Part shown: positions 12,331 to 21,338 of the stretch, one piece after another
How positions within the stretch are numbered: the first letter of the stretch is position 1
How the letters are laid out: the number at the start of each line of letters is the position of its first letter
Assembly (NCBI RefSeq): GCF_022539505.1
Contig: NC_061510.1
Location: forward strand, 276,230,330 to 276,294,329
Length of the DNA stretch: 64,000 nt
Reading direction: 5' to 3'
Source of the DNA: Lolium rigidum
Taxonomy: Eukaryota > Streptophyta > Magnoliopsida > Poales > Poaceae
The notes under the pieces: model-generated
What the model was told of the DNA's origin: nothing
Seen by the model: the letters and a program-made list of their open reading frames with translations, nothing else
Database searches by the model: none
Made by a program: the position numbers and the translations under genes

Positions 12331-13035
12331 TATTATACCAAGTTTTAGCATCATCCTTTAATGAGAAAGGGAAAATTTTAGCAACGAAATAAGTACGCTT
12401 CTTAACATCATCAGAAAACAAACTACTCAGAGTAGATAGCTCAATCATGTGTTCTACAGCACTTTCTTTTTCAGTACCACAAAAAGGTGTTTTCTCAACA
12501 ATAGATATGTGAGACAAATCAAGAGAAAAATCATAATCCTTATCCTTAACGTTTATAGGAGATGTGGCAAATTTAGGATCAGGAGACAGTTTGTATCTAA
12601 CAGTATGTTGTGCAAGCAACTTTTAATTTTTCTTGCATCAGTAGTAGAATTGCATTTATCAATAAAATCATCATCAAGTTCTACATAATCCTCATCAAGA
12701 TCATCACTAGAGTATTCAACAGACTCAGGTGAATTAACAGGTGTAGCAGCATTTTCATTAGGAATTTCAGTATTTTCAATTTTTCTAGATCTAGCAATTG
12801 TAGCATCTAGAAAAGATCCCAATGAACCATCATTATCAAGCACAGCAGAAGCATCATCAAAATTATGAGAGGAATTTTCAGATCTAGCATAAGTACCAGC
12901 ATGTGAAGCTTGTGGTGGTGAAACAAGTTTATCTATCACAGATGGTGAATCAAGAGCAGCAGAGGTACTCAGAGTTGTACCTTTTCTTGTAGTGGATGGT
13001 AATATAGCGACTTTAGGATCGCGAGGATTACCCAT
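12331..13035 (-). pseudogene. R3 gag, N-terminal part, frameshifted and interrupted by a CACTA end
   Basis: ATG at 13035 starts an acidic, Ser/Asp-rich N-terminal region (to about 12625). A frameshift leads to the 12619-12331 frame, which carries the start of the retrotransposon gag domain: ELSTLSSLFSDDVKKRTYF, then FPFSLKDDAKTWYN, typical of Athila-group gag where SLKDxAKxWxxxL precedes the capsid core. The frame then runs into T1, so no complete gag remains. No zinc knuckle or protease is visible. Confidence 0.8.
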
Positions 13036-13093
13036 GATGGAGAGTTTGCAGCGAACAATATCAATCCAAGTGAACTTCCAAATAAAGCTATGC

Positions 13094-13111
13094 TCCCCGG
13101 CAACGGCGCCA
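13094..13111 (-). other. R3 primer binding site
   Basis: Reverse complement of TGGCGCCGTTGCCGGGGA, eleven bases from the LTR edge. Confidence 0.86.
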
Positions 13112-13122
13112 GAAAATAGTCT

Positions 13123-14520
13123 TGATGACCCACAAGTATAGGGGATCGCAACAGTCTTCGCGGGAAGTAAAACCCAATTTATTGATTCGACACAAGGGGA
13201 GACAAAGAATACTTGAAAGCCTTAACAGTGGAGTTGTCAATTCAGCTGCACCTGGAAACAGACTTGCTCGCAAGAGTTTATCAGTAGTAACAGTTTTATA
13301 GCAGTAGCAGTAGTGAAACAACTGCAGCAGAGTAACAAAGACAGCAGTAGTGATTATAGTAAATAGCAGGATTAAAATACTGTAGGCACAGGGATGGATG
13401 AACGGGCGTTGCATGGATGAGAGAAACTCATGTAACAATCAAGGCAGGGCATTTGCAGATAATAATAAAACGGTGTCCAAGTACTAATCAATCAATAGGC
13501 ATGTGTTCCATATTTAGTCGTACGTGCTCGCAATGAGAAACTTGCACAACATCTTTTGTCCTACCAGCTCGGTGGCAGCCGGGCCTCTAGGGAATCTACT
13601 GGAAATTAAGGTACTCCTTTTAATAGAGCACCGGAGCAAAGCATTAACACTCCGTGAACACATGTGATCCTCATATCACCGCCTTCCCCTTCGGTTGTCC
13701 CAATTTCGTCACTTTGGGGCCTCGGGTTCCGGACAACAATGCGTGTATACAACTTGCAGGTAAGATCATAAAGCAATGAATATCATAATGAATTGATAAC
13801 ATGTTCAGATCTGAGATCATGGCACTCGGGCCCTAGTGACAAGCATTAAGTATAACAAGTTGCAACAATATCATAAAAGTACCAATTACGGACACTAGGC
13901 ACTATGCCCTAACAATCTTATGCTATTACATGACCAATCTCAACCAATCCCTACCACCCCCTTCAGTCTACAGCGGGGGAATTACTCACACATGGATGGG
14001 GGAAACATGGCTGGTCGATGGAGAGGCGTCGGTGGTGATGATGGTGATGATCTCCTCCAATTCCCCGTCCCGGCGGAGTGCCAGAACGGAGTTTCTAGTC
14101 CCGAGACGGAGTTTCGCGACGGTGGCGGCGTGCTCGGATGGTTTCCGCGACTTCGACTTCTCGTCTCGCGTTTTTAGATCGAAACCCTTAAGTAGTCCGG
14201 AGGAGGGCGTCGGAGGCCGGCCGAGGGGGCCACACGGTAGGGCGGCGCGCCCCCTCCCGGGCCTCGCCGGCCTAGTGTGTGGGGGCCTCGGGCCTCCACC
14301 GGCTTGCCCCTTCGGCTCCGTCAATCTTCTGGAAAAATAAGACCTTTGGCATAAATTCCGAGGATTTTCCTAAAAGTTGGATTTCTGCACAAAAACGAGA
14401 CACCAGAGCAGTTCTGCTGAAAACAGCGTTAGTCCGTGTTAGTTGTATCCAAAATACACAAAATAGAGGCAAAACAATAGCAAAAGTGTTCGGGAAAGTA
14501 GATACGTTTTGGACGTATCA
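13123..14520 (-). repeat. R3 5' LTR
   Basis: 1398 bases. On the minus strand it runs from TGATACGTCCAAAACGTATC (14520 leftwards) to TGGGTCATCA (13123). A CAG/TAG-rich simple-sequence stretch lies at about 13280-13370. A second copy of this LTR type occurs at 59691-60343 (R11). Confidence 0.9.
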
Positions 14521-15809
14521 TCGGTCAAGACAAGAATCTGGGGCAGCTGATCGACGCCTTCGCAGTCGACACCAAGGGGGTTATCGAGGTATTCAAATGT
14601 ACTTCGCGTACCTATGGTGCCCTCCTTGCCTTCCAACTTATGATCGGTCATGGCTTCAAGGCCGATATTGAGGAGATGTCTAGGGAGCTGCCGAAAGATC
14701 AAGATGGGCAGTTTATTGATTTAAGCATCTTCAAGACGTCGGCCCTTGTGTGTGCACGCCAGCTCCTTGAGCTGGTTTCATCAAAGAAAACGTCGGCTGG
14801 CCCTAGTTTATCGACCCAGACTCAAGCCCCTTGATTCTTGTAACAATCTTCTTTTTGAATTGATGTGAAACAATGTTCTGTCGTAAAACTTGTGATTGTA
14901 ATGAATTCCGTGCTAGCAATGCTGCTGGTGCACCTTTGTTATGACATTTATACTTTCATTCTCCCGATGGGAGTTACTTCTGATGCTGGAGCGATGCGAT
15001 CTGTTATGCCTTTGACGCTGTTTTTTGCAGGTTTTCCCAGTGCATGCGTTTGTCGATGATTCTTCGGGTGCTCTCTCTGAAGCTGATCGAATCCAGCGTA
15101 TGAAGGATCGGATCACGCAGATGGAAAAGGATCAGCACAATACCTATGCCTTGGCTGCCATTATCAAGAAGAAGGGCGAGATTGCAGCCGACATAGAGCG
15201 CTATGCTCTTACTGAACTGTATAAGGCCACTGAAAGCTTGAACTGTAAGTTCCCTGGTCCTTGTGCTCGTTATTCTTTGTCAAAAGTGTATTGCCTGATC
15301 TTCCATTGATTTCTTTACCAGTCATACCCCTGAACCGTGCTGAAGAGAACAAACAGATTCACGAGCGCGTGAACGCATTAACTCAGCTGTCATCAGCCGA
15401 AGAAATTTTCTGGCGGCAGCATTCGAAAGCTTCGGCTGTTGCAAAATTTCAAGATCGGGTCCAGCAGGTCCATCATTTCTTCAACAAGTGCTACAAAGCC
15501 CTAAGGGTAATTTGGAGGACGATGTTTCCTTTGAACGCGGTCCCTCCTACGCTGTTGACTCTGATGTCTGAATTTGGGAATACCAAGAAAATTCGTGATT
15601 TGGTGCGAGCTCAGGTTTTTGCCGGTGCCAGATTTACACTTGCCCTCGTCCTTGCACGCTATCCTTCGGCAAATATGCTAAGTATCGCCAACGCGGTCGG
15701 TGACTTGGAGACGCTGTACCCGAAGGTGGTGTTGCCCGCCAATATAATTGTCGACAAACTTGAAAATGATTCGAAGGTTCCTGAAGAAAGAGAAACTCCG
15801 CAAGAGTAG
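14521..15809 (+). pseudogene. R4 antisense accessory gene, spliced, 5'-truncated
   Basis: Runs opposite to gag and converges on it. Exon pieces: an open frame from the R3 boundary to TGA 14832-14834; an exon 15031-15244 after a TTTTTTGCAG acceptor; a GT...AG intron 15245-15321; and a last exon 15322-15809. The second and third exons join in phase to give a predicted helical protein containing RIQRMKDRITQMEKDQHN and NRAEENKQIHERVNALTQL, likely coiled coil, ending ERETPQE. The link between the first piece and exon 2 is unresolved because no in-phase donor is evident, so a stop or a lost donor may exist there. I do not recognise the family. Extra antisense ORFs between gag/pol and the 3' LTR are known from plant Tat-lineage elements, and this fits that position. 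Confidence 0.6.
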
Positions 15810-16515
15810 TTCAGGGTTAGGTTCTTATTGTAAATAGGTGATTTGACTACTTCATCCAATCGTTTGGATTGCATAGTTGAAACTTTCTGTTCGGTAGATA
15901 CATGTATATGTACTTTTACCGTGTTGATGCCGTTGGCAAATTTTGGAGGAGCAAATCTTAATTGCCCGTTTTGTACGTATATGTATTCGTTGGTCAGCAA
16001 AATATTTGAGTGATCAGCTCGTGTTGCAGGTCTTGCTAAACCCGTTGTATGTGCAACTTTGCTTTCAACCGATGTATGTTCTGACAGCAGCTCTCGAATA
16101 TATCGGGAGCATTAGCTCTGCCGATGAGCACGTTGTTCTTTGATATTTCCATAAGTAAAATATCGAACGTGGGTTGTGTTATATGTATTTCCGAACTCTT
16201 GCTATTTACGGCGCTCGTAGAGGCATCTATAGCAGAGGGAAAGGTTAGCACCCTTGTTTATTTTGCATCCTTTTTAGCACTCGTAGAGGCTTTTTTGGAG
16301 CACGACCTTTTGCCGCGTACTACGTTGCACAGTTGCTCGCCAAGGGGCGTAGGCAAGGTTTACGATGATGCGGATTAGATGTTCCGAATTACTGCAATGC
16401 TTATCAAGGGACTAAAACTTAATTTCTCATTAATAAAGTAAGCACGGGACTAAAGGGCGAAAAAAGGAGGGCCCTTTTGAAGGTAAAGGAAAAAACTAAA
16501 CGTTGTTCATCTACT
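15810..16515. other. R4 convergent non-coding spacer
   Basis: About 700 bases between the ends of the antisense gene and gag-protease. AT-rich, no supported ORF; probably holds both transcripts' 3' ends. Confidence 0.6.
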
Positions 16516-17334
16516 TTAAGCAAGGAAAGAGAAAAGGTTCTTCTTATCTTCCGGCTTGTCCACCATGTTAGCGGTTTTCGAAGCGTCGTCGATTTCACTG
16601 GGGGTCTCGACGGCAATCGCCAATGTCTTGCTTTCTCCTATGACTGCTGCGCCATCGGCTGCCGAAGCTTTTACTGCCGAAACTTCTGGGGCAAGGTCGG
16701 CTGGTTTCTGCTTCGTTTCCCTGACGTGTTTTTCTTCCTTATTATCGCGTGGCGATGGCTTGGAATGGAGATCGGTGACTTCCTGTTTGAACCCGAACTT
16801 TGTAGCAATCCTCTGAAAATCGCGGTCACAATTGTCTGAGCGTGAAAAACTTCCATAGACCGTGATGTTTGTCCCATTGCTCCCAGGCATTTTCAGCTTG
16901 AGGTATGCATAGTGTGGTACAGCCATGAACTTGGCATAAGCTGGTCTTCCGAGTATAGCGTGGTACTGTGATTCCCAGTTCACGACTTCAAACTCGATCT
17001 TCTCCTTCCTGAAGTTGTCGGGTTTGCCGAAGACGACGTTCAGGTAAACTTTGCCAAGAGAGTACACCGGCGAAGTAGGGAGAATCCCGTGGAAACAGGT
17101 ATCAGAATCCTCTAGCATTTTCATGGTGATCCCCATACTTTTGATTGTGTCGACGAATATCAGGTTTAGTCCGCTTCCACCATCCATGAAGACTTTGCTC
17201 ATCTTGAAGCCCCCGATTTGTGCCTCGACTACTAGGGTAGCGTGTCCTGGTTTTGGTATGGTCATCGGGTGATCTGCTCGGCTGAACGTAATGTTCTGAG
17301 ATGACCACTCGACATACTCAGGAATGTTTTCCAT
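16516..17334 (-). CDS. R4 retropepsin region of gag-protease
   Basis: An open frame of 272 codons. It carries the Tat-type aspartic protease: active site F-M-D-G-G-S (DGGS is the usual form in this lineage), then FHGI, a YHAILGRPAY segment and FMAVPHYAYLKLKMPG. A Lys/Glu- and Ala-rich tail of about 100 residues follows and the frame ends at 16516, where an autonomous element would continue into reverse transcriptase. The end looks like a defined terminus rather than decay, consistent with a non-autonomous lineage. It is separated from gag by a frameshift near 17300. It would cleave Gag in the particle. Confidence 0.82.
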   Translation of the reverse strand: MENIPEYVEWSSQNITFSRADHPMTIPKPGHATLVVEAQIGGFKMSKVFMDGGSGLNLIFVDTIKSMGITMKMLEDSDTCFHGILPTSPVYSLGKVYLNVVFGKPDNFRKEKIEFEVVNWESQYHAILGRPAYAKFMAVPHYAYLKLKMPGSNGTNITVYGSFSRSDNCDRDFQRIATKFGFKQEVTDLHSKPSPRDNKEEKHVRETKQKPADLAPEVSAVKASAADGAAVIGESKTLAIAVETPSEIDDASKTANMVDKPEDKKNLFSFLA

Positions 17335-18605
17335 GATACTTTCTGCCAGATTGATTTCTCGGGTGAGTTCTTCATTTCTCTTCTGGATACACCCGTTCTG
17401 TGGATCATGCTCATCTGCCCGCGCGGTGGTGGAAACGCCTCGTTGGGTTGATGAGGCTGCGCCCGTCTGGACCTCGGTGCTGCGGTGGGGGTGGTGGTGG
17501 TGGTGGTGGCTGTAGGCTGCTGCTGCATGAGTTCCTGCATTTCAATGAACTGTCTACAATCTCTGAGCAAGTGGCTTGACTTTGTTTTGTTGTCCTTGGA
17601 GTCGACGTACGAGTGCAGGTAGCAGGGAGCGTTTATCTGTTCGGCGTAGGGTAACTTGGGGGTCCTCTGTGGTCGTGGTTTATAGTTACCACGGTTTCCA
17701 GAGTTATTCCGATTGCCGTCCTGCCGATCGTCTCGTTTGTCGTCATACCGATCATCCTGCCGATCAGAGTATCCTGCGGCTACCAGGTTACTGTCATCGT
17801 AACTGTGGTTTTTTCCTTTTCTTATGGCGATCCCTTCGTCCACCCGAGTCGTGCTTCGGCTGCTCGTCGTCTTCGTCGTCACTGCGATGTCGCGACTTCC
17901 GTACGTTGTCCTCGCCATCAGCCCAGCTGTTGGCGATTTCCATTAACTTGGTTATAGTTTTTGGTTTTTTGCGCCTGAGTTCCTCTATCGCTGAAGGCGT
18001 CGATTACTCTGTCGACAGAAACATCTTCGGCGGCGTTTAAGAGCTTGGTGAATCTCCCAATGTATGCGCGCATCGATTCCTTCTGCTTTTGCTGGCAATG
18101 CCGTAATTCCTCAATCCCGACGGGCCTTTTGTACGTTGCTTGGAAATTGGCAACAAAAGCGTCTACTAGATCGTCCCATGATTTGATGGAACCCTTCGGC
18201 AAGCCTCTCAACCAAGCTCGTGCTGAGTCCTTTAGGTAAAGCTGCAAGCATTGCATTGCTGCTATCTGATTTCCTTTGTGCGTAATCACGGTCCGTAGGT
18301 AGTCGTCTATCCAGGACCTCGGCTCCTCGCTGTCCATCGTATTTGGCGGCGTCGGAAGGGGTAGGTTTGAACTTTCGGGTGGCATCGCCTCGCGGATTTT
18401 GTAGCTTAAACGGTCGGCCCCCTTAGCTCGCCGTCGTTCTCCTGGCTTTCATCCGAAGAATCACTGTCATATTCCTCCCTAGCGGCGCGTCGTCGCCTTG
18501 CTTTGTCGATTCTGCTCTGGGTGATTTCGTCTCGAGCATCTCTCGCATGATGCTTTGAGCCGCTAGCCTGTAACGTGGCCTTTTCCTTCCGCGGGACCAG
18601 GTTGT
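17262..18605 (-). pseudogene. R4 gag, central and C-terminal part, frameshifted
   Basis: From the R5 junction (18605) leftwards: a basic, Ser/Asp/Glu-rich segment (to 18406), a frameshift, the retrotransposon gag core (18385-17918, with ARAWLRGLPKGSIKSWDDL and MRAYIGRFTKLLN), another frameshift, then an Arg/Asp/Asn-rich region (17918-17262) containing PCYLHSYVD and SHLLRDCRQF, the zinc-binding-like end of Tat gag. The N-terminal part is at 32172-33228. Frameshifts at two points prevent a full product as assembled. Confidence 0.82.
18601..18605. repeat. R5 target-site duplication (left)
   Basis: GTTGT, identical to 32167-32171 on the other side of R5. Confidence 0.9.
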
Positions 18606-18727
18606 TGATACGCGTACAGCACGCGTCTGTTGGGAACCCCAACAGGAAGGTGTGATGCATACAGCGGCAAGTTTTCCCTCAGTAAGAAACCAAGGTTTAT
18701 CGAACCAGTAGGAGCCAAGAAGCACGT
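18606..18727 (-). repeat. R5 3' LTR, terminal piece
   Basis: The 122-base LTR end; the rest continues at 25497-26965 after the R6 insertion. Its last five bases (18723-18727) are one copy of the R6 target duplication. Confidence 0.9.
18723..18727. repeat. R6 target-site duplication (left)
   Basis: CACGT, repeated exactly at 25492-25496. Confidence 0.92.
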
Positions 18728-20439
18728 TGATACGTCTCCAACGTATCGATAATTTCTTGTGTTCCATGCCACATTATTGATGTTATCTACATGTTTTATG
18801 CACACTTTATGTCATATTCGTGCATTTTCTGGAACTAACCTATTAACAAGATGCCGAAGTGCCGGTTCCTGTTTTCTGCTGTTTTTGGTTTCAGAAATCC
18901 TAGTAACGAAATATTCTCGGAATCGGACGAAATCAACGCCCGAGGTTCCTATTTTACCCGGAAGCATCCAGAACACACGAGAACCGCCAGAGAAGAGGCA
19001 CAGGGCCACCAAACCCTAGCCCGGCGCGGCCAAGGGGGGGGGGCGCCCCCTTAGGGTGTGGACCCCCCTTCGACCTTCCTGCGCCGCCTCTCCTCCTATA
19101 AAGAGCCCCTGGATCAGAAAACCCGAGACCAATTGACGAAACCCACAGAAACCTGCCAGAGCCGCCGCCATCGCGAAGCCAAGATCTGGGGGACAGGATC
19201 TCTGTTCCGGCACCCCGCCGGAGCGGGGAAGTGCCCCGGAAGGCTTCTCCATCGACACCGCTGCCATCTCCACCGCCATCTCCATCACCGCTGCTGCTCC
19301 CATGAGGAGGGAGTAGTTCTCCATCGAGGCTCGGGGCTGTACCGGTAGCTATGTGGTTCATCTCTCTCCTATGTAGTTCAATACAATAATCTCATGAGCT
19401 GCCTTACATGATTGAGATTCATATGATGATGCTTGTAATCTAGATGTCATTATGCTAGTCAAGTGAGTTTTACCTATGTGATCTCCGGAGACTCCTAGTC
19501 CCACGTGTGTAAAGGTGACAAGTGTGTGCACCGTGTGGGTCTCTTAGGCTAGATTTCACAGAATACTTATTCACTGTTGAATGGCATAGTGAGGTGCTTA
19601 TTTATATCTCTTTATGATTGCAATGTGTTTGTATCACTACTATCTATGTGCTACTCTAGCAATGTGTTATTAAAGTAGTTCTATTCCTCCTGCACGTGTG
19701 TAAAGGTGACAGTGTGTGCACCGTGTTAGTACTTGGTTTATGCTATGATCATGATCTCTTGTAGATTATGGAGTTAACTATTGTTATGATAATATTGATG
19801 TGATCTATTCCTCCTACATATGCATGAAGGTGACAGTGTGCATGCTATGCTAGTACTTGGTTTAGTAGCGTTGATCTATCTTATACTAAAGGTTACTTAA
19901 ACATGAGCATTATTGTGGAGCTTGTTAACTCCGGCATTGAGGGTTCGTGTAATCCTACGCAATGTGTTCATCATCCAACAAAAGTGTAGAGTATGCATTT
20001 ATCTATTCTGTTATGTGATCAATGTTGAGAGTGTCCACTAGTGAAAGTGTAATCCCTAGGCCTTGTTCCTAAATACTCGCTGAGTTACTACTTGCTTGTT
20101 TCTTGTTTTCTCTAGCGTTACTCTGCTGCAATACCACCACCATCAACTACGCGCCAAGCACTTTTACCGCACCGTTGCTACTCGCTCATACTTATTTATA
20201 CCACCTGTATTTCACTATCTCTTCGCCGAACTAGTGCACCTATTTGGTGTGTTGGGGACACAAGAGACTTCTTGCTTTGTGGTTGCGGGGTTGCATGAGA
20301 GGGATATCTTTGACCTCTTCCTCCCTGAGTTCGATAAACCTTGGGTATCCACTTAAGGGAAACTTGCTTGCTGTTCTACAAACCTCTGCTCTTGGAGGCC
20401 CAACACTGTCTACAAGAATAGAAGCTCCCGTAGACATCA
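18728..20439 (+). repeat. R6 5' LTR
   Basis: 1712 bases, TGATACGTCTCCAACGTATC...GACATCA, matching 23785-25491. A TATA box (CCTATAAAG, 19095-19103) lies about 370 bases in. It contains short repeated GTGTGTAAAGGTGACA-type motifs near 19507 and 19687. Confidence 0.95.
19095..19103 (+). promoter_or_regulatory. R6 LTR TATA box
   Basis: CCTATAAAG in a GC-rich context, repeated in the 3' LTR at 24150-24158. Predicted U3/R boundary just downstream. Confidence 0.6.
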
Positions 20440-20449
20440 AGCACTTTTC

Positions 20450-20467
20450 TGGCGCCGTTGCCGGGGA
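20450..20467 (+). other. R6 primer binding site
   Basis: TGGCGCCGTTGCCGGGGA, ten bases after the LTR end as in R1. Confidence 0.9.
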
Positions 20468-20600
20468 GGAAAGGTAAAAGGCTCTCATACTACGGTCCCA
20501 GGTAAAGTAATTTTCTGTTGCCGTCGTGTGTGCTCAAAGCTATTTCCTTTAGATCCTGCAATTGCATCTTGTTGTTTCTTGTTTACACTAGTTTGGCATA

Positions 20601-21338
20601 ATGTACAAGAGTGAGCTTCTTATTCTATTTCCTGATTTAAAACATGGATTGTTTGATGCGAAAATTAAAAAACCTATGAAATCTTCTTTGCATGCTGGTA
20701 GTAATATTAGTATGAACACTTTGAACACCATTGTTGACAATAATATAGAAAGTTCTAAGCTTGGGGAAGCTGGTTTGCATGATCTTTTTAGTCCCCCAAG
20801 CATTGAGGAGAAAATTTACTTTGATGATTCTTTACCTCCTATTTCTGATGATTATAATGATAGTGGTCTTTTGGTGCCACCTACTATGGAGAGTAAATTT
20901 TGTTGTGATTATACTATGCCTCCTACACTTGATGAGAATAATAATGATAGCTACTTTGTTGAATTTGCTCCCACTACAACTAATAAAATTGATTATGCTT
21001 ATGTGGAGAGTAATAATTTTATGCATGAGACTCATGATAAGAATGCTTTATGTGATAGTTATATTGTTGAGTTTGCTCATGATGCTACTGAAAGTTATTA
21101 TGAGAGAGGAAAATATGGTTGTAGAAATTTTCATGTTACTAAAATGCCTCTCTATGTGCTGAAATTTTTGATGCTACACTTGTTTTATCTTCCTATGCTT
21201 GTTACTTTGCTCTTCATGAACTTGTTTATTTACAAGATTCCTTTGCATAGGAAGCATGTTAGACTTAAATATGTTTTGAATTTGCCTCTTTATGCTCTCT
21301 TTTGCTTCACATACAATCTCTTGCGAGTGCATCATTAA
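20601..21338 (+). CDS. R6 sole ORF: unknown protein with hydrophobic C-terminus
   Basis: An intact 245-codon frame starting at ATG 20601, 134 bases after the primer site. Residues 1-180 are acidic and rich in Asn, Asp, Ser and Pro, with repeated Pro-Pro-(S/T) motifs spaced about 25-40 residues (PPSIEEK, PPISDD, PPTMESK, PPTLDE). Residues 182-213 form a strong hydrophobic segment, followed by a basic HRKHVRLK stretch and a second hydrophobic segment (about 224-242), so a membrane-anchored tail is likely. No gag, protease, envelope or host family is recognised. R2 carries the homologous end (11766-12087) in open frame, supporting that this is an element gene. A structural or envelope-like role is only a guess. 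Confidence 0.7.
   Translation: MYKSELLILFPDLKHGLFDAKIKKPMKSSLHAGSNISMNTLNTIVDNNIESSKLGEAGLHDLFSPPSIEEKIYFDDSLPPISDDYNDSGLLVPPTMESKFCCDYTMPPTLDENNNDSYFVEFAPTTTNKIDYAYVESNNFMHETHDKNALCDSYIVEFAHDATESYYERGKYGCRNFHVTKMPLYVLKFLMLHLFYLPMLVTLLFMNLFIYKIPLHRKHVRLKYVLNLPLYALFCFTYNLLRVHH

Larger units (their letters stand above)
12331..14520 (-). mobile_element. R3: Athila-like LTR retrotransposon, 5' part
   Basis: On the minus strand: 5' LTR (14520-13123), primer site (13111-13094), then gag, which is cut by T1 at 12331. The LTR differs from those of R1 and R6 except for its terminal inverted repeat. The remainder is hidden by the gap or absent. It inserted into R4 at 14521. Confidence 0.85.
14521..18605 (-). 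mobile_element. R4 (left part): Tat-like Ty3/gypsy element with an antisense gene
   Basis: The minus strand carries gag C-terminal half and protease (18605-16516). The plus strand carries a spliced gene (14521-15809) converging on it. Its other part continues at 32167-33307 beyond R5; the target duplication GTTGT (18601-18605 and 32167-32171) confirms continuity. The 3' LTR is not in view because R3 interrupts at 14521. Confidence 0.85.
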
